A DNA stretch of 43,168 nt from Candidatus Roseilinea mizusawaensis (GCA_016841965.1 JAEANN010000029.1:1-43168), one strand, 5' to 3'. Counted from the stretch's first letter, positions 15,757 to 24,610 are shown. Notes: generated from the sequence alone by a model not told the origin. Translations and numbers: made by a program.

Positions 15757-18609
15757 ATGGCAACACAACTCCCTAAATCCTATGACCCACAGTCGGTAGA
15801 AGATCGTCTGTATCGCTGGTGGGAAGAGAACGGCTATTTCAAGCCGGAGTCTCAGCTTTACGTGCGCCAGAATGAGCCGAAGTTTGTCATTACCATCCCG
15901 CCGCCAAATGTCACCGGCACACTGCACATGGGTCACGCGCTCACTTCGGCCATCGAGGACCTGATGACGCGCTATTACCGCATGAAAGGTGCGCGCACGC
16001 TGTATGTGCCCGGCACAGACCATGCCGGCATTGCCACACAGAGCGTGGTCGAGAAGAAGCTGGCCAAAGAAGGCCGGCGTCGCCAAGACATGTCACGCAG
16101 CGAGTTTCTGCACGAAGTGTGGGCCTGGAAAGACTACTCGCATCAAATCATCACGCGCCAGCAGAAGAAGCTGGGTATCTCTGCGGACTGGAGCCGCGAG
16201 CGCTTCACCCTCGATGAGGGGTTGAGCCGGGCGGTGCTGACTGCCTTCAAGCACCTGTACGACAAAGGCCTAATCTACCGCGACACCCGCATGATCAACT
16301 GGGATCCGGTGCAACTCACCAGCGTTTCTGATCTTGAAGTGGAGTTCGAGGATGAAGGCGAGCCGGGCTTTCTGTGGACGATCCGCTATCCGCTGCAAAC
16401 CAATCGCTGGGAGGGGCCGCAACACGCCTGGGGCAGCGGCCGCTGGGCCGAGGGGGCGACAGAATGGATTACGGTGGCGACCACACGCCCCGAGACGTTG
16501 TTAGGGGATACGGCTGTGGCCGTCAATCCGGAAGATGACCGCTATCAATACAAGCTGGGCTGCCAGGCAGTCTTGCCGGTTATTGGACGGGTGATCCCTA
16601 TCATTGCCGATACGACAGTTGATATGGCCTTTGGCACCGGCGCAGTGAAGATCACGCCGGCTCACGACTTTGCCGACTATGACATGGGCAAGCGCCACCA
16701 TCTGCCTTTTGTCGAAGTGATGGATCCCACGGCGCGCATGAACGAGAACGCCGGCCCCTATCAGGGCCTCGACCGCTTTGAATGCCGCAAGCGCATCGTG
16801 GAGGACCTGAAAAAAGAAGGGCTGTTGGTCAAGGTGGAGGACTATCGCGTGCGGTTGGGCCGGGGCCAGCGCAGTGGCGCTGTCATCGAACCGCGCATTT
16901 CCATGCAGTGGTTCTGCAACGTGAAGGACATGGCTGCCATGGCTGCCCAGGCCGTGCGCGATGGGCGGGTGCGCATTGTGCCCGATCGCTTTGAGAAGAC
17001 CTGGTTCCACTGGCTCGACAATATCCGCGATTGGTGCATCAGCCGGCAGTTGTGGTGGGGGCATCAGATTCCCATTTGGTATGTTGATCAAGACAGTCTG
17101 CGTCGGGCTGCTGAGGATCGACAGCATCGAGCAGATGGCGCCGAACCGCCTGCGCAATTCTGTGCCATGAACGAGCAGGAAGCCTATGAGCAGGCGCGCG
17201 CCGTCTATGGGCCGGATGTCAAGCTGGTTCAGGATCCTGATGTGTTGGACACGTGGTTCTCATCTGGCTTGTGGCCTTTCAGCACACTGGGCTGGCCAGA
17301 TGACACCCCAGACATGCGCGCCTATTACCCAACTACCATGCTTGAGACCGGCTACGACATCCTTTTCTTCTGGGTGGCGCGCATGGTGATGATGGGCCTT
17401 GAACTGACCGGCCAGCCCCCTTTCAACGTGGTCTATCTCCACGGCCTGATTCGCACCGCCGACGGTGAAAAGATGTCCAAGTCCAGGCCGGACAAGCTTG
17501 TAGACCCGCTTGACATGATCGAGACCTACGGCACGGACGCGCTGCGGTTTTATCTGGTAACGGCCGGCGCGCCGGGCGGCGACATCAAGATGGATGTCAA
17601 GATCATAGATGGCAAGAAGCGTGTCGAGCGCATCGAGGGCGCGCGCAACTTTGCTAACAAGCTGTGGAACGCGACGCGCTACGTGATCGGGCGCGTCGAT
17701 GCGTTTGCACAGAACAGATTACAGACAACAGAGGACAGATTACAGACGACCGATCGCATGGTGAATGCGTGGATTCGTGCGCGCACGAACCAGGTGGTTG
17801 TCGACACGCGCCGGCTGATGGACGACTATCAGTACGGCGAGGCCGGCAAGTTGCTCTACGAATTCGTGTGGAGTGATTTCTGCGACTGGTACATCGAGCT
17901 GTCCAAACTGAGCAAGTCGCCTGAGACGGTTGCTACGCTGGCCCACACAACCGACGTGATTCTGCGCCTGTTGCACCCGTTCATGCCCTTTGTGACCGAG
18001 GAGCTGTGGCAGCATCTGAAGCGGGCAATGCCGGCCAATCTGCCTGGCGCGCCTGATCTGTCGTGGCCGGCGCTGATGCTGGCGCCGTATCCACAGCCTG
18101 CGCCGGCAGACCACCAACCGGATGACGCAACGGACGCGCTGCGGGTTGTGCCGGCTTTGCAAGAAGTCATTCGCGCCATTCGCAACGCGCGCGCAGAGCA
18201 CACTGTAGATGTGGGCAAGCGCATCCCGGCGGTCATCAGCGCCGGATCGCTGGCCGGCGCGTTCGAAACCCAGCGCGAAGCTATTGTGACTCTGGCGCGT
18301 GTCGATGCCGGCGCGCTGACTATCGCTGAATTTGCCCCGCCGCCGGACCACAAGGCCATCACCTATGCCCTGGGCGAAGTTACCGTGTACTTACCCCTGT
18401 CTGGCCTGATCGACCTCGATCAAGAACGCAAGCGGCTGGCCGGAGAACTGGCCGAGCTGGAAAAGGCCATTGCCCGCAGCGAGAGCTTGCTGAACGGCGA
18501 TTTTGCGCGGCGCGCGCCGGCCAATCTGGTGGAAAAGGAGCGCGCCAGACTGGCCGAGGCAACCCTCAAGCGCGACCAAATCCGTGATCGGCTGGCCCAA
18601 CTGCGATAG
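15757..18609 (+). CDS. valS: Valyl-tRNA synthetase
   Basis: A 950-residue class Ia ValRS, which charges tRNA-Val and edits threonine. Visible motifs are the HIGH-type PPPNVTGTLHMGHAL (about residues 48-62), the CP1 editing domain with TTRPETLLGDTAVAV, WFSSGLWPFSTLGWP, and GEKMSKSRPDKLVDP (about 569-583). The anticodon-binding helical domain starts near DRMVNAWIRARTN, and a C-terminal coiled-coil arm with RKRLAGELAELEKAI closes the protein. Between the catalytic core and the anticodon domain (about residues 652-664) lies a Gln/Thr-rich insert, QNRLQTTEDRLQTTD, encoded by a 7-nt repeat array. ATG at 15757 is the family start. Expression is controlled by the T-box just upstream. Confidence 0.97.
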   Translation: MATQLPKSYDPQSVEDRLYRWWEENGYFKPESQLYVRQNEPKFVITIPPPNVTGTLHMGHALTSAIEDLMTRYYRMKGARTLYVPGTDHAGIATQSVVEKKLAKEGRRRQDMSRSEFLHEVWAWKDYSHQIITRQQKKLGISADWSRERFTLDEGLSRAVLTAFKHLYDKGLIYRDTRMINWDPVQLTSVSDLEVEFEDEGEPGFLWTIRYPLQTNRWEGPQHAWGSGRWAEGATEWITVATTRPETLLGDTAVAVNPEDDRYQYKLGCQAVLPVIGRVIPIIADTTVDMAFGTGAVKITPAHDFADYDMGKRHHLPFVEVMDPTARMNENAGPYQGLDRFECRKRIVEDLKKEGLLVKVEDYRVRLGRGQRSGAVIEPRISMQWFCNVKDMAAMAAQAVRDGRVRIVPDRFEKTWFHWLDNIRDWCISRQLWWGHQIPIWYVDQDSLRRAAEDRQHRADGAEPPAQFCAMNEQEAYEQARAVYGPDVKLVQDPDVLDTWFSSGLWPFSTLGWPDDTPDMRAYYPTTMLETGYDILFFWVARMVMMGLELTGQPPFNVVYLHGLIRTADGEKMSKSRPDKLVDPLDMIETYGTDALRFYLVTAGAPGGDIKMDVKIIDGKKRVERIEGARNFANKLWNATRYVIGRVDAFAQNRLQTTEDRLQTTDRMVNAWIRARTNQVVVDTRRLMDDYQYGEAGKLLYEFVWSDFCDWYIELSKLSKSPETVATLAHTTDVILRLLHPFMPFVTEELWQHLKRAMPANLPGAPDLSWPALMLAPYPQPAPADHQPDDATDALRVVPALQEVIRAIRNARAEHTVDVGKRIPAVISAGSLAGAFETQREAIVTLARVDAGALTIAEFAPPPDHKAITYALGEVTVYLPLSGLIDLDQERKRLAGELAELEKAIARSESLLNGDFARRAPANLVEKERARLAEATLKRDQIRDRLAQLR
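17716..17750. repeat. In-frame 7-nt repeat array inside valS
   Basis: Five adjacent heptamers follow the pattern AGANNAC: AGATTAC, AGACAAC, AGAGGAC, AGATTAC, AGACGAC. They encode the RLQTTEDRLQTTD stretch. Confidence 0.9.
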
Positions 18610-18635
18610 GTGCCGGCTTATATCCGCGCTGCGCT

Positions 18636-18863
18636 GTGTTCGGGCCGGCCTTGATTGAGGCCTTGCGTCGTGTGCAGCCGATTGTGGCGTTGACCGGCGC
18701 CCATGGCCTGTATGAAGGCGTTATCATCGACACAGGGGGAGGCGGCGGACTCATCCTGCCGCGCTGTCCACGTTGTGGTGGCTTATTACGGCCTGATGTG
18801 GTCTGGTTAGGTCAAGCGTCGCCGGCCCTGGCGCGAACAGCCTGGCCTGATGCCGCTTCCTGA
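18636..18863 (+). pseudogene. Remnant of a Sir2-family (sirtuin) NAD-dependent deacylase gene
   Basis: A 75-codon frame carries two pieces of a sirtuin separated by a large deletion. The first, LIEALRRVQPIVALTGA, matches the segment leading to the NAD-binding GAGIS motif, which here breaks into HGLYEG. The second, LPRCPRCGGLLRPDVVW, matches the second Cys pair of the zinc-binding module and the RPDVVWFGE motif, with Leu for Phe. The Rossmann core, catalytic histidine and first Cys pair are gone, so no activity is possible. It begins 27 bp after valS and ends just before the convergent molybdopterin gene. Confidence 0.75.
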
Positions 18864-18869
18864 TGCTGC

Positions 18870-21125
18870 TTACTGTGTTGTGTTGACCCGCTCCAGCGCA
18901 TCTAGCAGTCGTTCTGGCGTCACCGGCAACTGATTCACCCACACGCCGGTGGCGTCGTGAATGGCTGCCACAACTGCTGGGGCGACCACCAGCAACGGCA
19001 TCTCGGCCATGCCGCGAATGCCCATCGCCCCGTGCGGGTCCGGGTTCTCCACCACCACCGACTCGACCACATCCGGGATATCCATCACCGACGGGATGAG
19101 GTAGGTGCTGAGATGTTCGGTCAGCACATGCCCGTCGCGCTGCACGAAGTTTTCCAATGCCGTCCAACCTAGCCCCATGACGACACCGCCTTCGATCTGG
19201 CCCACCACTTGCTGCGGGTTGATCGCTTTGCCCACATCATCGGCGCACACCAGCCGCAAGACGCGCACTTGACCGGTTTCTGTGTCTACCTCGACTTCGG
19301 CGCTTTGCGCCACGTAGCCATACGTAATATTCGGATCGGCTGCGCCGGTGTCGGGGTGCATGGCGCTGGTGGGTGGGGGGCGATAGATATAGTGCGCGCG
19401 GGCCGGGCGCTCTTCGTCCTGCCACTTTTCCAGCGCTGCATGGGCTGCGCCGAAGATGGCGTGTGATGCCATGAACGTCATGCGCGAGGCCGAGGCCGAC
19501 CCGCTGTTGCCGCTGCTGGCCGTGTCGCTGGCGACGAGTTCAATCTTCTCCACCGGCAGCCGTAACGCCTGGGCCGCCACTTGAACGAACACAGTATGCG
19601 CGCCCTGGCCACAATCAGCCCCGGCGTGATAGACCACTGCACGCTCGATCTCTGTGTGACCGTGCAACTCGACAGTAGCCTCGCAGCTTTCTGGTGCGCC
19701 GAACGAAAAGCCCACGTTTTTGTGCCCGCAGGCAAAGCCCCGCCCGACTCTCGATTTTGGATTTTGGATTTTGGATTTTGGGTTGGATGCAGGATTGGAC
19801 TGGATGCGTGCGGCGCACTGCTGGATCACCTCGGCGATGGTGCAGCCAGGTGGAATGGGGGTGTTGTTCACGGTCAGGCTGCCGTCACGCAGCGCATTTT
19901 TCAAGCGCAGTTCGACCGGATCCATCTTCAGCGCAGCGGCCAGTTTGTTCATCTGCGTCTCGGCCACAAAGAGCGACTGTGGCGCACCGAAGCCGCGAAA
20001 TGCGCCGGTGGGCAGATTATTGGTGACTACGGTTTGTGAATCGATAGCCACGTTGGGGATGTCATAAGGCCCGACGGCCATCACCGTGGCATTGCCCAGC
20101 ACTTTTGCGCTGGTGTAGGCATAGGGGCCGGCGTCGGACATTAACCGCACCTGTGCTGCCACTAACGTGCCATCGCGCTTCGCCCCCAGCCGAGCATGAA
20201 ACCACATCGGGTGGCGCTTGTGATGGCCGATGATGCTCTCTTCGCGTGACCAGATGATCTTGACCGGCCTTCTCAACTTCCAGGCCGCCAGCGCCAGGAT
20301 GATCTGCACGCTCATGTCCTCGCGCCCGCCGAACGCGCCGCCAATAGCCGGGTAGATTACCCGCACCTGATCCAGCGGCAGGTCGAGTGCATGGGCGATC
20401 TGCTGTTGATCTTCATGCGTCCACTGTCCGGCCACGATTACCGTCACCCGGCCTTGCTCGTCGAGGTAACCCAGGCCTGCTTCGGGTTGCAGATAAGCGT
20501 GTTCTTGTGCGCCGGTGAAGTAGGTATCTTCGACGACGACGTCGGCCTGTGCGAAGCCGGCTTGCACATCACCTTTGCGGACGCGGTAGTGTTTAATCAC
20601 GTTGCCGGGGTAGTGTGGATGCACCTGTAGCGCCCCCGGTTGGATGGCTTCGTGCATCGAGGTGATGGCCGGTAGGTCCTCGTATTCCACCCGGATCAGC
20701 TCGCGCGCGTGGGCTGCGATTTGCTCTGTCTCGGCCACCACCAAGGCCACCTTCTCGCCCACGTGTCGCACGACGCCGTCAAACGATTTTGCATTCTGCG
20801 ATTTTGGATTAGGAACTGATGCTGATCTGTGTTGCTCGCCGTCCCTAGTCTGATATGTGACATCGGGTCGAATCAGCACCGGCGCGTCAAAGGTGATCAA
20901 CCCGTATTCGTTTACGGGCACATCGTCGCCTGTGAAGATGGCCAGCACGCCGGGCATCGCCTGAGCGGCGCGGGTGTCAATTGCGCGCACCCGCGCATGT
21001 GGACGCTTTGACCAGAGCACTTTGGCATATGCCTGGCCGGGCAGATTGATATCACCGGGGTACAACGCTTCGCCGGTGACCTTGGGGCGCGCATCAATGC
21101 GCGGAAGTGAAATGCCGATAGCCAT
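18870..21125 (-). CDS. Xanthine-dehydrogenase-family molybdopterin-binding subunit
   Basis: A 751-residue large subunit of a molybdenum hydroxylase (xanthine dehydrogenase/CO dehydrogenase/aldehyde oxidase class). It opens with PRIDARPKVTGEALYPGDI and contains AIGGAFGGRED, PTGAFRGFGAPQ, GADCGQGAHTVFVQVAAQAL and GNSGSASASRMTF. A glutamate in GIRGMAEMPLLV lies where the catalytic base is expected. The usual FAD and 2Fe-2S subunits are not beside it, so partners must be elsewhere or in a divergent arrangement. Two insertions are repeat-encoded: one near residues 103-115 (SVPNPKSQNAKS) and one near 443-460 (NPASNPKSKIQNPKSR). Both fall between conserved blocks. The substrate cannot be inferred. 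Confidence 0.88.
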   Translation of the reverse strand: MAIGISLPRIDARPKVTGEALYPGDINLPGQAYAKVLWSKRPHARVRAIDTRAAQAMPGVLAIFTGDDVPVNEYGLITFDAPVLIRPDVTYQTRDGEQHRSASVPNPKSQNAKSFDGVVRHVGEKVALVVAETEQIAAHARELIRVEYEDLPAITSMHEAIQPGALQVHPHYPGNVIKHYRVRKGDVQAGFAQADVVVEDTYFTGAQEHAYLQPEAGLGYLDEQGRVTVIVAGQWTHEDQQQIAHALDLPLDQVRVIYPAIGGAFGGREDMSVQIILALAAWKLRRPVKIIWSREESIIGHHKRHPMWFHARLGAKRDGTLVAAQVRLMSDAGPYAYTSAKVLGNATVMAVGPYDIPNVAIDSQTVVTNNLPTGAFRGFGAPQSLFVAETQMNKLAAALKMDPVELRLKNALRDGSLTVNNTPIPPGCTIAEVIQQCAARIQSNPASNPKSKIQNPKSRVGRGFACGHKNVGFSFGAPESCEATVELHGHTEIERAVVYHAGADCGQGAHTVFVQVAAQALRLPVEKIELVASDTASSGNSGSASASRMTFMASHAIFGAAHAALEKWQDEERPARAHYIYRPPPTSAMHPDTGAADPNITYGYVAQSAEVEVDTETGQVRVLRLVCADDVGKAINPQQVVGQIEGGVVMGLGWTALENFVQRDGHVLTEHLSTYLIPSVMDIPDVVESVVVENPDPHGAMGIRGMAEMPLLVVAPAVVAAIHDATGVWVNQLPVTPERLLDALERVNTTQ
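19748..19803. repeat. 7-nt repeat array inside the molybdopterin subunit gene
   Basis: The core is four exact copies of GATTTTG at 19753-19780, continuing in register with TTTGGGT, TGGATGC, AGGATTG and GACTGGA. It encodes the NPKSKIQNPKS insert on the minus strand. A shorter related stretch occurs at about 20790-20812 in the same gene. Confidence 0.9.
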
Positions 21126-21126
21126 A

Positions 21127-21228
21127 GTCTGATTTTACGATTTTCGATTTTAGATCGAGCGATTTTGGATAGAGTGATAGACGATTGTCGTTTGTGGTCT
21201 GGGGTCTGCGATCTGGCGTCTGTCATCT
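21127..21228. repeat. Two adjacent 7-8-nt repeat arrays upstream of the molybdopterin gene
   Basis: 21130-21178 holds units of form TTTNNGA(T), mostly 7 nt with some of 8. 21194-21228 holds five units in exact register: GTGGTCT, GGGGTCT, GCGATCT, GGCGTCT, GTCATCT. The second set is the complement of the AGANNAC pattern seen inside valS. They fill the gap to the CopD-like gene. Confidence 0.85.
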
Positions 21229-21230
21229 GG

Positions 21231-22082
21231 CTACCGACTACTCTTCATCGCCCCGACAAACAACAACAGCAGCAGGCTTGTGGCGACCTCGGCATAGAGG
21301 CTGAGCCTGAAGCGGCGTGCAGCACTTTCTGCCCCGGCTCGCCCGGCTTTCAACTGCCACAGACGCAGGCGGGGTGCAATCACCTGTTGATGTAGCGCCC
21401 CAAATCCAACCAGCGCGACAGACACGATCAGCTTGGCCGCCAGCGCGCGCCCATAGTCCGTCTCGACCAGATCGCTCAAGTCGCGCACGAACGCGCCGGC
21501 CTGGATGATGCCGCTGATGCCCAGCCCTAGCACGCAGAACATGGCCAGCGCCGAGAATCGATCCACGACGTATGAGAAGCTGCCCAGCAGCGCCGGCCTG
21601 TGCGCCACGGCCGGGATCAGCACGAATGCCAGCAAGGCCACGCCACCCAGCCACAGCGCCGTCAGGGTCATATGAAACCAATCATTCAGGGTATGTGGAA
21701 TCCAGTCTGGCAGGGCGGCGCTGCGGCTCAACAGGCTTTGGGTGAGCAGCAGCGCGAGAGCCGGCACGACGATCCACGCGCCCGTTTGCTTGTCTCGCCA
21801 GACGGCGAATGCAATCGCGCTCAACAGCGCCAGTCGTGTGCCCAGTAGCCAACTAGCGCGGGCATCTTCAAGTCTTGCCGGCGCAGCCAACCAGGCCAGC
21901 CCGCTGGCCACTGCGCCGGCGATCAGCCAGCCGGTCAACCAGCGTTGTCGGGCCGCCGCAACCGCCTCAGCGAGAGGTTGGGCCGGCGCCGACTGCATCA
22001 CAATCAGCGGGACAAGCAATCCACCTGCCAACGCCGTGAACGCAATCAATGCCAGCCAGTGCACAACCAGTTGTGTTGCCAC
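21231..22082 (-). CDS. CopD-family copper-resistance-like membrane protein
   Basis: About 283 residues with roughly eight hydrophobic helices. The second half carries the CopD pattern: PHTLNDWFHMTLTALWLGGV, AHRPALLGSFSYVVDRFSAL, GISGIIQAGAFVRDLSDLVE, TDYGRALAAKLIVSVALVGF and a final helix near LLLLLFVGAMKS. CopD proteins are thought to move copper or act with CopC; the histidine and aspartate in NDWFH are candidate ligands. The open frame reaches 22280, but GTG at 22082 is chosen since the longer form would overlap the divergent histidine phosphatase gene, whose start is clear. No copC is next to it. Confidence 0.72.
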   Translation of the reverse strand: MATQLVVHWLALIAFTALAGGLLVPLIVMQSAPAQPLAEAVAAARQRWLTGWLIAGAVASGLAWLAAPARLEDARASWLLGTRLALLSAIAFAVWRDKQTGAWIVVPALALLLTQSLLSRSAALPDWIPHTLNDWFHMTLTALWLGGVALLAFVLIPAVAHRPALLGSFSYVVDRFSALAMFCVLGLGISGIIQAGAFVRDLSDLVETDYGRALAAKLIVSVALVGFGALHQQVIAPRLRLWQLKAGRAGAESAARRFRLSLYAEVATSLLLLLFVGAMKSSR

Positions 22083-22109
22083 GCTGGCTGGAGTATAGAA
22101 TGCTCGGAG
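22071..22109. promoter_or_regulatory. Candidate divergent promoter with a shared -10
   Basis: Only 27 bp separate the two starts. On plus, TTGTGT (22071-22076) and TATAGA (22094-22099) are 17 bp apart. On minus, the same bases read TATACT. The core AGTATAGAATGC / GCATTCTATACT can therefore serve as a -10 for both genes. Confidence 0.4.
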
Positions 22110-22721
22110 ATGGCAAACATTCCGCGCAGGGTTTGGCTGGTGCGGCATGGCCAGACGGATTGGAATCGCGCCGGCCGGTATCAAAGTCACACCGACCGCC
22201 CGCTGACCGACTATGGCCGGCGGCAGGCGCGCGCGCTGGCGTTGTACTTTGCCGGCCGTAAAGTGGAGGCAGTGATTCACAGCGGCTTAACCCGCACCGC
22301 GTCCATTGCGCGCGCCATTGTCGGCGCGCGCGCGTTGCCCTGTTTATCCAGCGAGGACTGGCGTGAAGCCTCGCATGGTGTGTGGGAGGGCCTCACGTAT
22401 GCCGAGGTGATGCAACGCTACCCGGAAGATGCCGCCAACCGCTTTGCCGACCCGCTCAACAATGCGCCGGCAGGCGGTGAATCGCTGGCCGACATGGCCG
22501 AACGCGTGATGGCCGCCTGGCGCCGGCTGGGGTATTCGCATCCCGGGCAGCGCATCGTCGTGGTCACGCACGCCACACCGATCCAGGTTGTGCTGTGTAT
22601 GCTCACCGGCGTGCCGCTGCGCGACCATTGGCGCTGGCGTATCGACCTGGGTAGTGTCACGGCCATCGATGGCTATCCCGGTGCCACTATTGTGCGCACG
22701 GTCAATCTTGTCCCGCGCTGA
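22110..22721 (+). CDS. Histidine phosphatase (phosphoglycerate mutase-like) family protein
   Basis: About 203 residues. The catalytic phospho-histidine motif VWLVRHGQTDWN is at the N-terminus. It is followed by the arginine of GLTRTASIARAI, the acid/base region SHGVWEGLTYAEV, and the second histidine in VVVTHATPIQVVL. Such proteins act on small phosphorylated sugars or other phosphomonoesters; the size and GGESLADMAERV segment fit the CobC/PhoE-like phosphatases, but the substrate is open. ATG at 22110 has CGGAG immediately upstream, and the leader is very short. Confidence 0.88.
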   Translation: MANIPRRVWLVRHGQTDWNRAGRYQSHTDRPLTDYGRRQARALALYFAGRKVEAVIHSGLTRTASIARAIVGARALPCLSSEDWREASHGVWEGLTYAEVMQRYPEDAANRFADPLNNAPAGGESLADMAERVMAAWRRLGYSHPGQRIVVVTHATPIQVVLCMLTGVPLRDHWRWRIDLGSVTAIDGYPGATIVRTVNLVPR

Positions 22722-22842
22722 GCGAAAGGGATCGGCCTTCTGGCGTGTCTTGTGCTGCGCGTGGGGAGGATCAGGAGTTCAAGCGCAGGGTCCGATCGTC
22801 AATCGTTTACGGCCAATCAGCAATTGGCAATCACGATGATCT

Positions 22843-22965
22843 AGTCCTGAATTAGGGGCAGGATCGGAATGCGCCACTGGCCCTATGCATCGGCGCAAAT
22901 CGGCTCCGGATGGGTCTCGATGCCATTCTTGGGGTTGAACAGAAAGGCAGTGGTGCAACTGATCG
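22843..22965 (-). pseudogene. Possible remnant of an unidentified gene
   Basis: Read on the minus strand, one frame gives SISCTTAFLFNPKNGIETHP, a few residues, a TAG stop, then QWRIPILPLIQD and a second stop. It reads like coding sequence with no start. I do not recognise it. The remaining gap (22722-22842) shows nothing further. Confidence 0.2.
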
Positions 22966-22994
22966 AATGATCTTGTTGATGTAGCCTTGCGAAA

Positions 22995-23915
22995 CTACGA
23001 GACCTGCAAGGGCTGGATCAACGCCTTCGGCAGTTTGCACACCATCGTGTAGGCCGGGTCGTACATATTGCCCAGGTCGTAGCGCACGCACTGGCCCAGC
23101 AGCGCGCTTGCGCCAAGCAGGTCGAGTCCGTAGTCGTTCATCAGCCAGCGCAGCATCTCGGTCGTGGCGTGTTGCACAGCCTGATCGAGCGGGCGGGCGT
23201 TGCCGACGGTGAAGATGAACGTGTCGTCTTCGCCGCGCGGCCAGGTGATCGGCCAGTTTTTGATCACGCGCACGGTGAAGCGCACGTCGAACGAGGTCTC
23301 GATGCCCGTGCCGACGATCTCACCATCGCCCTGCGTGGCGTGGCCGTCGCCGACGAACACCAGCGCGCCCGGCACAGCCACCGGCAAATAGGCGGTCACG
23401 CCGGCGCGAAAACCGCGATAGTCCATGTTGCCGCCATGCCGGCCCGGCGTCGAGGTGTGGATAGCCTCGCCATTGGCGGGCGCGACGCCGAAGCAACCCA
23501 GCATGGGCGCCAGCGGCAGCGTGAAAGCGCCCAGCCGAGTGTCGGGCTTCAGCAGGGTCGCCGTGCCTTGCTCCCGGTCGATGCGCCACTCGGCCCGTTC
23601 GCGCGGCGGCAGTTCGCGCGCAAAATCTGGATCGACGACGTTAGCGGCGATCATGGTGCTGGTGTAGCCGTGATCGCGGTTAGGCCACAGGTGGTCGAAG
23701 GTGAGCGCCAGCGTGTCGCCCGGCTCTGCCCCCTCCACGTAGAACGGGCCGGTCTGGGGATTGGGGCGCGGCCCGACTTGCTCGCCGCGTGCGTCACAGC
23801 CGGCGGCGTCGAGCGTGGTGGTCACCACCGAATCGCCGTCGGCGATGCGCAACACCGGCTCGTGTGCGCCCAGCGTGATGTGATAGTGCGCAGGCTTGAA
23901 GTGGTGCGTGGTCAT
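22995..23915 (-). CDS. Acetamidase/formamidase family protein
   Basis: About 306 residues of the FmdA/AmdA family, which hydrolyse short amides such as formamide or acetamide to ammonia and the acid. Conserved features include the N-terminal HHFKPAHYHITLGAHEPVLR, the metal-site region NPQTGPFYVEGAEPGDTLAL, GRHGGNMDYRGFRAG, FVGDGHATQGDGEIVGTGIE and the C-terminal MLRWLMNDYGLDLLGASALL. ATG at 23915 is the natural start and lies 5 bp after the lipoprotein gene's stop, so the two are probably one transcript. The longer frame to 24191 has no family similarity. Confidence 0.9.
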   Translation of the reverse strand: MTTHHFKPAHYHITLGAHEPVLRIADGDSVVTTTLDAAGCDARGEQVGPRPNPQTGPFYVEGAEPGDTLALTFDHLWPNRDHGYTSTMIAANVVDPDFARELPPRERAEWRIDREQGTATLLKPDTRLGAFTLPLAPMLGCFGVAPANGEAIHTSTPGRHGGNMDYRGFRAGVTAYLPVAVPGALVFVGDGHATQGDGEIVGTGIETSFDVRFTVRVIKNWPITWPRGEDDTFIFTVGNARPLDQAVQHATTEMLRWLMNDYGLDLLGASALLGQCVRYDLGNMYDPAYTMVCKLPKALIQPLQVS

Positions 23916-23920
23916 TTTTT

Positions 23921-24448
23921 TCAAGGCCCTTCTACCGTGATGGTGATTGGCTGTGCAGATGCCATGCCCCAGCTTGCGCCCTGTGCGGTGTGCAGCTCGT
24001 AGCTGACAGACGCGCCAAATGCCTGCTGGCCGGCGCTGACTGCGCGCAGCATGAAATCGGCCGAATCGGTCTGGTGTTGTGTCACTGTCAGCGAATGAAC
24101 TACCGGCTCGATTTGGGCCGGCTCGAACAACGACCCCGCCTCGCGTGGTTCGGCCCACAGCCGGTATTGCGGCAACCCCACCTTGTCGCACCCCTCATTT
24201 GTCAGGATTACAGTTACGGTGATGGTTTCGCCGATCTGCACGGACAGCCTGGCCGGTGCAATCGTCACGCCCGGACTCTGGTTGGTGCACTGCGGGTTGC
24301 TTGATGGCTTGCTGCTGAATGCAGGAATGAAGGCGCGCGGTGTCATGCCGGGCTGGGCCGTGTTCGCGTTGCCGGCCTGGGCGTCGCAGCCGGCCAGCGA
24401 CACAAGCGCCAGACTTGTGATCACGATGAGGATGATGGTCGTTTTCAT
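23921..24448 (-). CDS. Secreted lipoprotein of unknown function with a beta-sandwich-like domain
   Basis: 175 residues. The signal peptide MKTTIILIVITSLALVSLAGC ends in a clear LAGC lipobox. A Thr/Pro/Ser-rich linker follows, then a single domain rich in alternating strands with PARLSVQIGETITVTVILTN and WGMASAQPITITVEGP, typical of Ig-like extracellular domains. No catalytic motif is seen. It directly precedes the acetamidase gene; a shared role is possible but not shown. Confidence 0.65.
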   Translation of the reverse strand: MKTTIILIVITSLALVSLAGCDAQAGNANTAQPGMTPRAFIPAFSSKPSSNPQCTNQSPGVTIAPARLSVQIGETITVTVILTNEGCDKVGLPQYRLWAEPREAGSLFEPAQIEPVVHSLTVTQHQTDSADFMLRAVSAGQQAFGASVSYELHTAQGASWGMASAQPITITVEGP

Positions 24449-24610
24449 GCCAGCTTTCTCATATCAAGCGCAATCCCTTTGCGTTCGTCGCGCTCCAGGG
24501 TGAGCGCAGTGTTGGGGCATTGTCTCACACACCGCCACGTGCCCGGTGCTATCATGCCGCGCACGCAGGCTGTCGAACACATGCTTTTTATCAGGGAAGG
24601 AGAGATGAGC

